Origin: Apiospora phragmitis
Lineage: Eukaryota > Ascomycota > Sordariomycetes > Amphisphaeriales > Apiosporaceae
Direction: 5' to 3'
DNA length: 64,000 nt
Assembly (NCBI GenBank): GCA_038363925.1
Contig: JAQQWL010000008.1
Span: forward strand, 1-64,000
Of this stretch, positions 10,935-21,793 are shown piece after piece; the stretch's first letter is position 1; the number at the start of each line of letters is the position of its first letter. The notes under the pieces are model-generated. The model ran no database searches. It was not told the origin of the DNA and saw only the letters and a list, made by a program, of their open reading frames with translations. The translations under genes and the position numbers were made by a program.

Positions 10935-12842
10935 CTAGATCACAGCCTCTTCGGGACCGTGTCCGGGCATCTCTCCGTCTCCCCCCACGCGTACCCTCAA
11001 CCTGGCCTCGAGGCTCTCGCCTTCCTCGAAGCTTCCCCTGCGGCCCCAGTTCCGAGGCTGCTTCTTCAGAAACGCGCCCACGGCGCCCAGGTAGCCCTCG
11101 TGCCGGAGGAAGTAGGCTTGTTTCTGGCCTTTGCTCCAGAACTTGAAAGCGTACGATAGCGTGTTCATGGTCTGCGGGTGCCCGCGGATGAAGGAGCCTC
11201 CGAAGTAGATGCGCGACAGGCCGTGTATTTGCGACTGCAAGTAGGCGATCTGGCCGATGTTGTTACTTATGGCGTATAGCAACGACCGCGAGATGTCAGC
11301 CGAGGAGAAGCGATTTCGGATCGCCTCCTCCGTCGTTATAGAAGTGGAGCGGGGTGCCTCCAAAGGTTGGGAGCCGCTTGGGGCCTCTTGGTTGGCCTTG
11401 AGATGGTCGGCATCGCCATTGGACAGGCCGCCACTGTCCTCGGCTTCCTGCTCTGCTTCCCTCTTCATGCGGAAGACCTTGCCGAAAGAGCTGGCAATGG
11501 TCGAGCTCTTCAGGCCGATCTTGCCGTAATCTGTGCCATAGATATCGCCCACCAGCATATCGACCTTGGAGTTGTCTCCCTGCGCGGCCATATCAAGCAT
11601 CTCATCAAACGATTCGGCCGGGGTCAGGGAGGGAGAGTATACCCCAGAGCGTACCACCGCCGAGTGACGTTCCACCTACGCGCTCGTACGTCCTCGGCCC
11701 GGATATCTTCAGTATGCTGACACCGGAGCCAATGTTCACCAGCATATACGGGTATATGTTCTCTTCGGGTTCTGCGAAGTGCATCGGGTCCGTCTCGGAG
11801 TAGGTGAAGACTTCGCGGGGTATCTCGGTAATGAAGAAGTCAAGCCCTGCGAGTGTTCTTGGTAAGCCGGCCACGTCTTTCTACACCACAACGACGAGGA
11901 CAAGGAGTTCGGGAGGTAGGCGGCCGTAACAGAAGAAAGACGAAGAAGACGAAGAAGAAGAAAAGCGAAAGCGAAACGAACCAATAATTAAACACTCCAT
12001 CTCGTCCTCGCGCAAGACGTCCACGCCCAGCCGCTGCCGGATCTTGTCGTAGTATTTGTACGCGCCGCCCCCGGTCGCCATGACGAGCAGCTCGCCGGGC
12101 CGGGACCCGTTCAGCTCGAACTGCTTGTCCTTCAGGTGCTTCATGAACTCGATGCAGTCATCGATGCGGTCCGTCTCGAAGCTGAGGAAGTTGAGCCGGC
12201 CGCCGGGCTCGGTAGAGTGCGCCTCGCGGGAGAAGTAGACGAGCTTCGCTAGCGAACCCCCGATCTTTACAAACGAGGAACGCAAACACACGTTGTCAGC
12301 GATTTTGCTAGCTACCAGTAATGATGGGAGATATGTCTATATGTATTTCCTCAGACGCGCGCATATATACTACTACAACACTCCAATAAGTAGCACTCTG
12401 GTGTGGTATGGTATAGTATGGCATGGGTGGTGTGTGAGTGTGTGTGTGTGTGTTTGCTTCAGGCACAGAGGAAGAGTGGCGCACATACATCGGCCGCGAT
12501 ATGACTAACAACTGCCGTGTGGTTCGGCAGCCGGATGTCCTTGGTCTCATGGTAGCTCGAGCCCACGGGCGAGCCGCTGACGGGCGTGGCCGGCTCGCCG
12601 CTGTCGGCGATGTATGCGCCCTTGACGTTGATGCGCACGGAGCCGGGGTGGCCGATGGTGCTGTCTATCTCGGCGGTGCTCGTTATCGTCCGTGGTCGCC
12701 GGAACGCGGTGAGCGAGTCTGTGGAAGCGGCCGCAGGTGTATGCTTGTTGGCGGACTTGGCGCCGTCCGCGGCCTTGTCGCCGTCAGCAGGCGCTGTGTC
12801 GGCGACAGGTTGCGCTTCGGATTGCGCTTCGGGTCCAGGCAT
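10935..12842 (-). CDS. CAB1: Pantothenate kinase (eukaryotic type II)
   Basis: Catalyses ATP-dependent phosphorylation of pantothenate, the first step of coenzyme A synthesis, in the cytosol. I start at ATG 12842 ([11 protein letters not shown]). Landmarks: [18 protein letters not shown] (the ATP-binding phosphate loop, formed across intron 12265-12488), [44 protein letters not shown] (after intron 11847-11981), [48 protein letters not shown], and [13 protein letters not shown] with [12 protein letters not shown] near the C-terminus. One extra base in a CCC run near 11627-11634 separates [11 protein letters not shown] from [10 protein letters not shown]. Without it the spliced length is 1548 nt, 515 aa, normal for the fungal enzyme. 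The second intron contains a pyrimidine TTC/GAA-type repeat. The N-terminal 90 residues are low-complexity and variable. Confidence 0.93.
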
Positions 12843-13967
12843 CGCGGGGCTGCTGCTTTGCGACGAAGGGGGGGGGGGGAACGGTGGGGTAATTTTTTTC
12901 TTTGTTCCCTCGGCTTCGATTTGAATAGAATCAGTCAATTAGAAAGAGGAATCGATAGCTTGAAGGCGAGAAGAGGAAGGAGAGAGGGCTCAAATGCCCA
13001 AAAAGCGGTATGAAGGCTTACGGCGGCATGGACGGTGTTTTATTTCTCACTGCCAATTCCGATCTGTGTAAGAGCAAAGTTGCTTGTCGATGTTTAAAAT
13101 TGTCGTCCCGTCTCCCCCATGCTGCACGCCCACCTGCGCTGCACTCTCGGGCCAACGAACCACTGGATTCCCACGTTTTCTCACGTCACTTAGCGCAAAC
13201 CCCGCCCCCCCCCCCCCGGGACCCAAGACCCCTATTCACTGTACTGTATTTTCTACAGTAGGTAGTGCTGGGTATGCAAATGCACCGGTTTTCGGGGGAA
13301 TGGATTTGATGGAACTTCCCGCTGCGGGACCTGTGTGACCAACCTGGAACAGTCACAATTATTTTATTCTCCAGAGCATCATCAATATGAGAGGTACAAC
13401 CGCCGAGCCAATTTACGTACGTTATACAAGTACGAGCACCAATCGACTAGATACCTATCCGTCTTACTTCTTGTCAGGCTTTTTCGTCCTGCTTACCTGC
13501 AGCTGTTTCTCAAGCTAGATCCTAACGCGCGTACGACGTCGTACGTAAGTCGGCTGCCACGGCGTCATCATTAGGACCGGGGATTACTCAGAGCTGCTCG
13601 AGTCCGATCTGAGACAAATGATTTCTTCAAACTTTGCGCGCCATGATTGATTTGTATTAATGATAGCCTGTTTTTTAAAAATTCAATTTGCGCAACGCGG
13701 CTACTACTGTCCCCAGGTTCTCAAGAACTGGTCAATATTGACTCCGGGAGATCCCCAAGTATCTTATGACGTCCTGTCTAAGAAAGAAAGGGGTCAGGGC
13801 CACTGAGCTGAAGAACCCCTTTATAAGTAGAACCCTTATAAACACAGTACTTCCATTTTGCCGCAGCTCTGCTTGGACTAAAGGAGGGTAATAACAAAGT
13901 AAAAATAGTATCAGTGATAGAAGCGCTTTCTTTTTCCTTTCGCCATAAGTATAATAATATCCCAATT
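12843..13967. other. Intergenic, homopolymer tracts and a palindrome
   Basis: No gene. It holds a G-run near 12868-12877 just upstream of the pantothenate kinase start, a C-run near 13206-13218, and a 16-bp perfect palindrome at 13530-13545. It is the upstream side of pantothenate kinase and the 3' side of the RGS gene. Confidence 0.5.
13530..13545. repeat. 16-bp perfect palindrome
   Basis: CGTACGACGTCGTACG reads identically on both strands. Its centre GACGTC resembles the core of ATF/CREB-type bZIP sites. It lies in an intergenic region about 0.7 kb upstream of the pantothenate kinase start. A regulatory role is only a suggestion. Confidence 0.5.
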
Positions 13968-15417
13968 TTAGAAGAAGCCCCCCGCAGGAACTGCCACGAA
14001 GATGGCCGAGAGAACACCGGCGCCGAACAGGGCGCACAGCATAGACTGAATAAAGATGGTGTCCTGGATCTGGCGGAGGGCGGGCTCCTGGATCCAGACC
14101 TCGCGGTCGAAGACCTTACGCAAGACGTTGCGCTTCTCGTACTTGACGATCCAGGGCTCGTCTTCGTAGCTGTTAGCGGACCCGAAGGACTCGAAGCTGC
14201 CTTTTTTCAGGCTAGCCATCTCATCATCACAGTCGCCCTCGACGAAAAGCTCCCAGGGGCGCACATGGCGGTGGTGCATGCCGTGGAGCACGACGCACAT
14301 GCCCTTGTACGCCGCGATGAGGGTCGCGATGCCAAGGACCCAGCCGATGGCCGCCAGCGCGCGCCAGCCACGACCCACGTGGCTCAGGGCCAAAATGACG
14401 GCCACGACAGTGCCCAGAAGGATGAGGCTGACGCCCAGCCCGCGGGCGAAGAAGACACGGGCCGGGTTGCCATTGCAGATGGTCCAGCGGATGAAGTTAG
14501 GGTGGGCCTGCCGCCGTAGACTGTTCTCGATGGTGCGCGCGATCTGGCGGAAGGCGGACGGGTGAGTGGTGTAGGCGAGGGCATGGATGGTAGCCTTCTG
14601 CTCTCGCGCCGATAGGTTCAGCTGGCGCGGCGCATCGTCGGCTATGTATGTCGCAATCACCCGATCAATCTCTTCTCTGAAAGGTTGAATTGAGACTGGA
14701 GAAAAAGAGTGGGTTAGTAGGTATATTCCATTTTTTGCTGATCTGAGTACAACCTACATGGTTGTTTCGCTCTGGCGGCTGCGAACGCATCATACGCTTG
14801 AGAGCGGTAGTTCGTTGTTGCCTGTGAGCCCGAGAACACAGTCGACGCATCGTCGTCGTAAGCTGGTGTACGAGGGGGCGTCGAGAAAGGGTCTTTGTTC
14901 TCTATAGCCATCTCGGCCCCTTTCTCGAAGTTGGTGCCCTTGAAGATTTTCGCAGCCTCGGGCTCCCTTTTCAGCTGCGCGGCAGCGTCTTTCTGGAACT
15001 TTGCCGCCGCTTCATCCTCCATCGCCTGAGTCCATTCAGGCGCCAGGGAGATGTCGGTTGTGCCTGCTTCCTGGAAACGCTTGGCATAGTCCCGGTGCCA
15101 GAGGAAGAACTGAAGGTTTTCGGCTGCGTGCTCGATATAAATGAGATAGTTCATGAAGTCTCGCACGGTGCATGGCTGAATGAGTCGTCAGCAGAGGGTC
15201 ACGCTGCAAGCGAACAGCGTGGTTATCTTACCGGACAAGTACCCCCATTGATGATTTTGTTGAAGGTAAGCGCATCTGGAACTCCTGCCGAAGCGCTTGA
15301 CCGTCCGGACTTGAGGGACGCTCCTTCCTTGTCGCTATCCGAGACATTGCTATCTCGACGATCCAGGGTCTCGCGACGCACGTATTGGGGCCGGCGGTAG
15401 CTCAGAGAGAGAACCAT
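13968..15417 (-). CDS. RGS-domain membrane protein, RAX1-like
   Basis: N-terminal regulator-of-G-protein-signalling domain followed by three membrane helices, the arrangement of fungal RAX1-like proteins, which link cortical polarity or G-protein signalling to the plasma membrane. Start is ATG 15417 (MVLSLSYRRPQYVRRE). Two clean introns, 15176-15231 and 14696-14757, give exactly 1332 nt, 443 aa. The RGS-like part includes LTFNKIINGGTCPPCTVRDF, FMNYLIYIEHAAENLQFFLW and FREEIDRVIATYI. Membrane segments are ARVFFARGLGVSLILLGTVV, WRALAAIGWVLGIATLIAAY and IFIQSMLCALFGAGVLSAIF. A cytosolic loop with KYEKRNVLRKVFDREVWIQE lies before the last helix. No frame break, unlike several neighbours. I call it RAX1-like from architecture and do not assign a precise orthologue. 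Confidence 0.88.
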
Positions 15418-16562
15418 GTTGGTTGTGGGATAGTCGTCTTTGATAGGGGGATTCAATCACGCGTAGAAGGAATTGGAGAAAGAATCGACACTGACTGCAG
15501 ACAAACAGATCTGCACGAAGGGGTGCTTATGTACAAGAACGTGGCAATGGCATGTGAGAAGGGATAGGGTTTAGTGCAAGAACTCCACGACCCCTAGTAG
15601 TATTACTTGTAATGTGGATGGACTTTCGAACTACTCCGAGGGCATTAAGAAATAGGAGGCAGAGGGGTGGTCGAAGCGGGATGGGGGTTTTCTTTAAGTT
15701 CGACTCCAGACGGAGGCGTCGACGATCCAGACTGGCTGCTCGCTCCAACCCCCTAGTGCCTCTGGTCTTCAGCTTCGATTCTCGACCTGCGGTATAGGCA
15801 GTTCAGCTAAGCTGTAGGTAACCGTATGTCTTGAGTTAATTACCGTGGATGGGTGTTAATGGCTGGAGTTTGCAGCAAGTCCTCCTTGGGCAGCTTGGGA
15901 CACACCATCTCGGGGTATATGAACGACTTGGGTGGTGCAGGAGAGACCCGCCAAGGCAGTGATCAACGATACCTCGCCGATGCCAAGGAGCACTGCTCAC
16001 CTGAATCGACGGCAAGGTTTTCCTTGCCATATGTGATCTTGAGCATGGCAGAACTGTTGTTTCCTAGACAGGCATTGGCCTGCAGAAGACAGGCTAATGG
16101 ACGCCGGAGATCTGCCAAGGCTGTCACGATCATAGATGGGGCAGTAAGACCATCCCAGAGAGCTGGTTCGGGGCCCTAGCAGAACATCAGCCATCGTGCC
16201 GGCCCAAGACGCGGCCTTTGCTGAGTGGTTGACTCTGATATAATCACGGCGTTAATAGTATAGTAGTGTGAGGGATGGCCGATACTAGTCGTGCTTAGCT
16301 CCTCTGCGTACTTACAGCCAAGGTGAGCCAGTACACTACCAATAAGGAGAGATCTGATCGATCTACCGGTTACTGGTAGCAAGCCCAGTCACATTGCACT
16401 CGTAGTGTCAGCAGTCTCCCCTTTCGGAAAATACCTGCTTGCCCCATGCCAGATGGGCTAGCTCTGCGCGGGAAGTCAAACCAAGGTGAAGATGCATTGC
16501 CCGGATCGACAGGCTGCAGAACCCGGCATCCATCGACGTGAACACGACGTACCACATACCTA
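15418..16562. other. Intergenic, no gene recognised
   Basis: Upstream of the RGS gene, up to the TA-flanked inverted-repeat element. Only short unconnected frames. Confidence 0.5.
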
Positions 16563-16600
16563 AAATTAGGGTGCAAAAGTCTGGCAACATTCCCACTTTT
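16563..16600 (+). repeat. Left terminal inverted repeat
   Basis: 38 bp pairing with 17150-17187 in inverted orientation: 31 matches, one transversion at position 5, six transitions. Confidence 0.85.
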
Positions 16601-17149
16601 ACACTTAAACTCTATATATTTAAAAGTTAATTAAAAGTATATATAAAATAGGTATAAAAATAGAAAAAATAGTTTTATAAACTATTTTATATTATAAATA
16701 TATTATAATCGATGGATTAGTCCCCCGCGGGGTAGCACTTAAGGCGTAGAATTAAATAGAAATAATCGTCTAGTTATTTTCGAAGCTTTTGCTTTATGGC
16801 GCAGTGGTTAGTCTAAACGCACTGTAATAAAATATTAAAGTCTAGTATTTTTAAGAATTTTATCTAAAAAAATACTAATATTTAAGGTTTTATTTTTTTA
16901 ATTTTTAAAAAGATACTTATTTTTTTTATATAATTATTAATAAAAGCTAAGTATTTACTTTTTTTTTTTAAAATAAGTTTTTAATAATATTTTAAAAAAT
17001 TATATAAAAAAATACTTTTTAATATTTTTTATTATATTCTTTAATAAATTTAATTTATAAATCTATCTTTAATATATTTTTAATTAATATATTCGCTTAG
17101 TTATTAGCTTTATAAAACTAGACCCTTCTAGGTATAAATAGGTGAGAAA

Positions 17150-17187
17150 AAAAATGGAGATATTACTAGACTTTTGCACCCTTATTT
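17150..17187 (-). repeat. Right terminal inverted repeat
   Basis: Inverted partner of 16563-16600. At five of the six transition sites this arm carries the A/T variant, so it appears the more heavily mutated arm. Confidence 0.85.
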
Positions 17188-17189
17188 TA

Positions 17190-18342
17190 TATGCATGAAC
17201 ATATGGTGGTTTTCGGCAAGGATGGGCGCCTCGGGGACATATGTACACGAGGTAGAAAATGCCACATGATCATGCTGTATCACTCACCGAGAGGGAAAAA
17301 GCAAGCAGAGGAGCGAATACCTTCGGCACAAGGCCCAGTCTGGGTCGTAACGAGAAGTTCGTGTAGTAGTAGGAAGAAGAGGGAAAGGGAATTGTAAGTT
17401 GGGCTGAGACGTGAACTACGATCCCTGTCCCCCTAAAAGCCCAGATCGACCTTTCCCAGTGTGGGGAGAGCGACTCCTCTACGTCTACTGTAGCTACCTC
17501 CTAAGGTAGGTCTTCCTCAGCTACTGCACACACCACATGTAGTGCCTTTGTAGGTACCTAGCCAATTTCAGTGACTTTTTCGACATGGAACCCATATCTT
17601 GTCTTTTTTGACGTATCGTAGGCAATGACCATATTGCACGGCGACCCAGGCGTGACAGCTGTCTGACAAAGAGGAACTTCCGGCTTTTCGGTATGCTCCT
17701 TATGCAAGACTCGGTTCCCGGTGACTAGTATAAACGCCACATGAACTTGTGAACCCTCGGGACTGCCCCGGAGGCGAGACCAGGAAGCCCATTTACCTAG
17801 CCTTCTTGGCAAAGTGGTGATGACTACGGCTTACCAGGAGATTGGGACTGCTTTGCATGCTAGCAACGGCTGAAGTCTATTTAGCTGCTCAATATTAACC
17901 CGTCTCGACAATTCTTGCCCTGGACCGGAAAATAAAAAGCAATATTCGCTTACAAGCGAAAGCCACACATGCTACCAAGAGATCAATATCCGCCTCTCAT
18001 CACTTAGTGTGATCCCTCTCACTTTGGGAGCAACGCCGCGGCGGCTACACACGGAATCGTATGCGTAACATGGCTTGGAGGACAAGAAAAAGGGGGACAG
18101 TCAGAAGAAGTAAAACACACATGGGCCGTCAAGAAACTTCGTTCGGGGGCTTCCGAACGTAACGCAGACTGGCTCTGAGCTACGATGAGACTAAAGTCGA
18201 CCTTATAGCTGTGTCGGTAACCAATCAGGATACTATTGAAAAATCCAATGACGGAATGACTCCAGCCGTCCCGCTACTGTTCGACTTCTCCCTTTCCTTC
18301 TCGCAGTCTCGTCTATGTCTCTGCTACCAGCTACCAGCCCCC
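17190..18342. other. Intergenic, no gene recognised
   Basis: From the transposon relic to the DUF1348 gene's 3' end. It contains a TAGGTACCTA palindrome at 17551-17560. A few short frames have no family resemblance. Confidence 0.5.
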
Positions 18343-18906
18343 TTACCAATGCTCCTCCGAGATCGGGACGGTATTCACATCCACGTCATCCTTGAACCAG
18401 CGCTCCTCGTCGGCGATGCGGACGTCGTTGCCGCTCATCTGGCGCTTCCGCATGAGCCCGTCATCCGCAAAGGTCCAGTCCTCGAGGCCGTAGGTGCGCC
18501 ACCACTGCCTCTTCCCACCCTCCTTCTCGTCCTCCTCGAACCACTCGTACCAGAATTGCACGGCGATCTTGTTGTCCGTGAAGGCGAACAGCTCCTTGCG
18601 CAGCCGGTACCGGTTCTCCTTCTCCCACTTCTTGCTCAGGAACTCGGCAATGGCGTCGCGGCCGACGAGAAACTGGTCCCGGTTTCGCCAGACCGAGTCC
18701 TCTGTGTATGCGAGCTTGACTTTGTGAGGATCTCTTAAGCGATTGTTGCATTCGTATCAGTGAAAATTTCCCATACCTAAGAACTCCTCATTGTAGTCTA
18801 CTTACCTGGTGTTCCAAGCGTCCTGGGCAGATTTCACTTTGATCTGCGCCGTCTCCGCCGTGAAAGGGGGATATGGTGGTCTTCCTCCTTGCTTTTCGGT
18901 GGACAT
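18343..18906 (-). CDS. DUF1348 family protein (NTF2-like fold)
   Basis: Small protein of the DUF1348 / nuclear transport factor 2-like superfamily, with no established reaction. Start ATG 18906 (MSTEKQGGRPPYPPFT). One intron at 18734-18805 restores NTRDPHKV and gives 492 nt, 163 aa, the usual family size. Conserved motifs: PPFTAETAQIKVKSAQDAWN, AYTEDSVWRNRDQFLVGRDA, LSKKWEKENRYRLRKELFAF, VQFWYEWFEE, QWWRTYGLEDWTFADDGLM, RQMSGNDVRI and EERWFK. The family has homologues in bacteria, so occasional horizontal transfer is conceivable, but the intron and codon use look native. No signal peptide or membrane helix. Confidence 0.93.
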
Positions 18907-19825
18907 GATCGCGGGTGTGTAGGTAGCTTGTTACATCCAGGGTCTGCAAGGGTAGGCCAGTAAGTAGGTAGGGTGTTCTTTCCAGTATTCTAGTCAATAC
19001 AAGTGCGGAGCGGAGCAATTTGATTGCAGTAGTGCGTGGTGATCGCTTTGCAAAGTGGAGGGACCGTTATCCTTCAGAGCCGGATGGAATTCTAATGCCA
19101 ACCGACCTGTGACGTCTTCGAGCTTTATAAGTCCGGAGCAATATCCGCGGGGCTTTTTTCACTCGGGATTCTTCCCCGGTCGGGATTTGGCTGGTCCCCG
19201 GGTTTGGCATCAATTGATTAAGCAACACTGAATAAGGGCGCTGCTTACTATATACATACTTACATAACATTCCATCCAACTATCGCGGGAGTGTCAATTG
19301 AAGGGCGCGCCTGGCGCGCAAGCCCCAGGCATCAGTACATGTATGCTTATCAACTTCCTCCAAACCCCGTGAACTTTGTCGTCGCACAATATAGTGCGTA
19401 TTATATGAGTATGCGCAAGCATTACAAAACTACCCAACGTAGATATACCGTCAGACCTGGTAGTAAGGTACGCAGTTTATCATGCCCCTCATCGCAACCA
19501 TGCACTTACTTGTACCCTACACAACATCCATACCCATGTGTATACAGCTCGCCTGTAGCGAAGCTGGTTGGGGTTGATCTTGGTTTACTTGTTTGATCAC
19601 AGGTTGTGTCAGTGGTATGCCCTGAGATACTGCTAGATGCTGCTCAGGGCATGATCTATATCTTAAAGCAATTATCTCTACCTACTCAACCTCACAGTAT
19701 AGTTCCCAGCAAAAAGTTCTTCGATTGTTCATTAAATGTGTTTCTTTTTTTATTCATGGATTCGTTCATCTCAACCAATTCCATCGAGTAGTTCTGAGCA
19801 GTGGCTTCCCAATATTTTCGCAATC
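18907..19825. other. Intergenic, no gene recognised
   Basis: Upstream flank of the DUF1348 gene. A string of short frames without domains. Confidence 0.5.
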
Positions 19826-19987
19826 ATGGCCTCGGTTGAACTGCCCGTCGCCTCTTCCGAAAGCTACAATGCAGCCCTAGAGGCTTTTGCCCCCGTCAGG
19901 CCGGAAGAGAGCCTAGCGACCGATGTATCTTTCGATTGGAACTGTCTGTTCGCGACCTTCGATATTCAAAGACCGAAAGAAGCTTAA
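19826..19987 (+). CDS. Small ORF of 53 codons, unrecognised
   Basis: ATG 19826 opens a 53-codon frame (MASVELPVASSESYNAALEA...) ending in TAA 19985-19987. Its stop overlaps the stop codon of the peroxiredoxin gene on the other strand. The amino-acid composition is protein-like and acidic but no family is recognised. It could be a real small gene, one exon of a longer gene, or chance within the peroxiredoxin 3' region. Confidence 0.3.
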   Translation: MASVELPVASSESYNAALEAFAPVRPEESLATDVSFDWNCLFATFDIQRPKEA

Positions 19988-20662
19988 AGCTTAGCCAGGA
20001 CAGCATCGGCGCCCGAGACGGTAACGCCCTTGCCCGGCTCGTTCTCGGCGTAGGTGACCTTGCCGTGGTCGATGATCATGGCGTAGCGACCGGTACGCTC
20101 GCCGAGGGTCCAGCCAATGCTCTGGCTGAAAGCGGTGCCGTCATCGGTCACGAAGAGCTAGAAGAAAACCCCAGTGGTTAGCACATATTCCTGACCCATC
20201 CACGTACACACACAGGGGGAACTGAAGGGGATATTTGAAGAGCACATACAATAGACTCGTCCTGGATGCTGTTGGCCTTGCCCCAAGCGGACATAACGAA
20301 GGGATCGTTGTAGGCGATCACGACGACCTGGTCGACGCCCTTGGCCTTAAGGTCGTTGAACTTAGCCTTGTAGCCCGAGATGTGGTCGGCCTGGCAGGTC
20401 GGGGTGAAAGCGCCGGGAACGGAGACAAGAACGACCTTCTTGTTCTGGAACTCTACAAAGACAGGGGAATTAGCTCATGTCGGAATGCTTTGCATGCTCC
20501 CGAGCGAGGCAAGCGTTTCGGTATGGGAAGAAACGTACCCTTGCTGGCATCGTACTTGGTGGGGATACCGCAAGCCGTGATCTCGGCGGTCTCGGGCTTA
20601 GGGGCGATGTAGGAGAAAATAATACTCTGGGGGAAGGCGTCTCCGGCTTTGAGGGCAGGCAT
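19984..20662 (-). CDS. PMP20: PMP20-type peroxiredoxin (Prx5 subfamily)
   Basis: Thiol peroxidase reducing hydrogen peroxide and alkyl hydroperoxides. Fungal members include the allergen Asp f 3 and yeast-type Pmp20 proteins. Start ATG 20662 (MPALKAGDAFPQ). Two introns, 20453-20538 and 20158-20249, give exactly 501 nt, 166 aa. The active-site block VVLVSVPGAFTPTCQADHI contains the peroxidatic cysteine in the PGAFTPTC motif. Further motifs: GVDQVVVIAYNDPFVMSAWG and SIGWTLGERTGRYAMIIDHG. The C-terminus ends AKL, close to the peroxisomal PTS1 consensus SKL, so peroxisomal targeting is plausible (inference). It overlaps tail-to-tail with a 53-codon frame on the opposite strand. Confidence 0.95.
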
Positions 20663-21793
20663 CTTGATGTTTCGTTTGGGGATTTGGTAGCTTGGAAATT
20701 GTTGTGAGGCAATTGCGAGTCGAGTTGTTGAATATGTCAGAGTCGGGAAACGTTAGGGGGGAAAGGCAGAACTCTATCTTCGTCCTATATTTATCCTTAG
20801 GCTAAGTAGTCGAGGACCAGGTTAGGCGACTTTGTCAGCGGAAACGTAGCCCTGTTTCGTTGCTGTTCTACGACCACGTTCACGACCCCTCTGGTGGGGC
20901 AGTAGATTGTGTTTATGGTAGCTCTCTCGGTGCTTTCGAGCTGCAATGCCGTCATCGCACGTCCGCGGGGCACGGAGGGCCGCTAGGGTCCTCAAATATA
21001 GTCTCCAGTACTTGCAGATGCCGACCTCGGGTGCGGGAATAGACCGCATCTGCACATAGCTCCCAAAAGACCCAGTGTTCCTATTATGCCTTGCACTATC
21101 AAAAGAGCTGTTGAACTGCAACTTTGACAGGGTCCCATGATTTCCAAACACCCGATACGTTCTTGATATCATGCTTACAGTAAGTTACGGAATTCCTACT
21201 CGGCCGAGACTCACTTGAGTAACGTTGGCCATACCGTGCGCGGAAACTTTATCAAAATCGGTCTTAAATCACCGCCTCGGCGCATCCAGAGGGTAAACAT
21301 TGCGGAACCATGGAGTTGGGGTGAGAAATGACTAGTATTCCGAGAGGCGTTGGCCAATCCGGGAGGTGCCGTCGGGATATGTGCGCAGTGCTCAAACCTT
21401 TCCTAACGTCGAGGAGCTTTGATACTACATCTGACGCCCCCAAACGAAGAGGGTGGAATTCGTAATATCGTAGACACGCAAGTCCGAGCCGCGACGCAGC
21501 CATCACTGCCCGTGGTTGCCACGCGTTGCTTTCAGGAGGCAGCCCTTATATAGACCGTAGGCAAAGGCTGGCTCTTATTAGCTACCTAAGCGAAAAAAAT
21601 CTCATATCCCGTGAGAAAAACCCATCATGCATGCGTGCCACGACTCGAGATGTAGTAGTGGGTGGCTGAATTTTGTGTCTGCCGAAAAGCAACGAAGTCG
21701 AAGATGCCCACCCTGAGACGCCGCCCTGTACATATCTTTGGACCGCCAGCCAACCATCTGAATCCGCTTTAATTTCCATTGCTAGCAGAATAT
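20663..21793. other. Intergenic, no gene recognised
   Basis: Between the peroxiredoxin promoter and the RPL24 3' end. Short frames only. Confidence 0.5.

Larger units (their letters stand above)
16563..17187. mobile_element. TA-flanked inverted-repeat DNA transposon relic (Tc1/mariner-like, MITE-sized), RIP-like
   Basis: 625-bp element bounded by TA on both sides (16561-16562 and 17188-17189), as left by Tc1/mariner-type transposases. The terminal inverted repeats extend at least 38 bp. The first 20 (AAATTAGGGTGCAAAAGTCT versus AAATAAGGGTGCAAAAGTCT) differ by one base; the next 18 differ at six places, all C/T or G/A transitions. The interior is overwhelmingly A+T with long T and A runs and no coding frame. 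This combination fits repeat-induced point mutation acting on a short non-autonomous element. There is no transposase and it is the only copy in the window. Confidence 0.85.

Noticed and set aside
12868..12877. G-run upstream of the pantothenate kinase ATG, with an in-frame upstream extension
   Set aside because: The extension begins at a non-ATG codon; the ATG at 12842 gives a normal family length, so I did not extend the protein.
13914..14519. 201-codon open frame on the plus strand
   Set aside because: Antisense to the third exon of the RGS membrane protein, whose splice pattern and helices are convincing.
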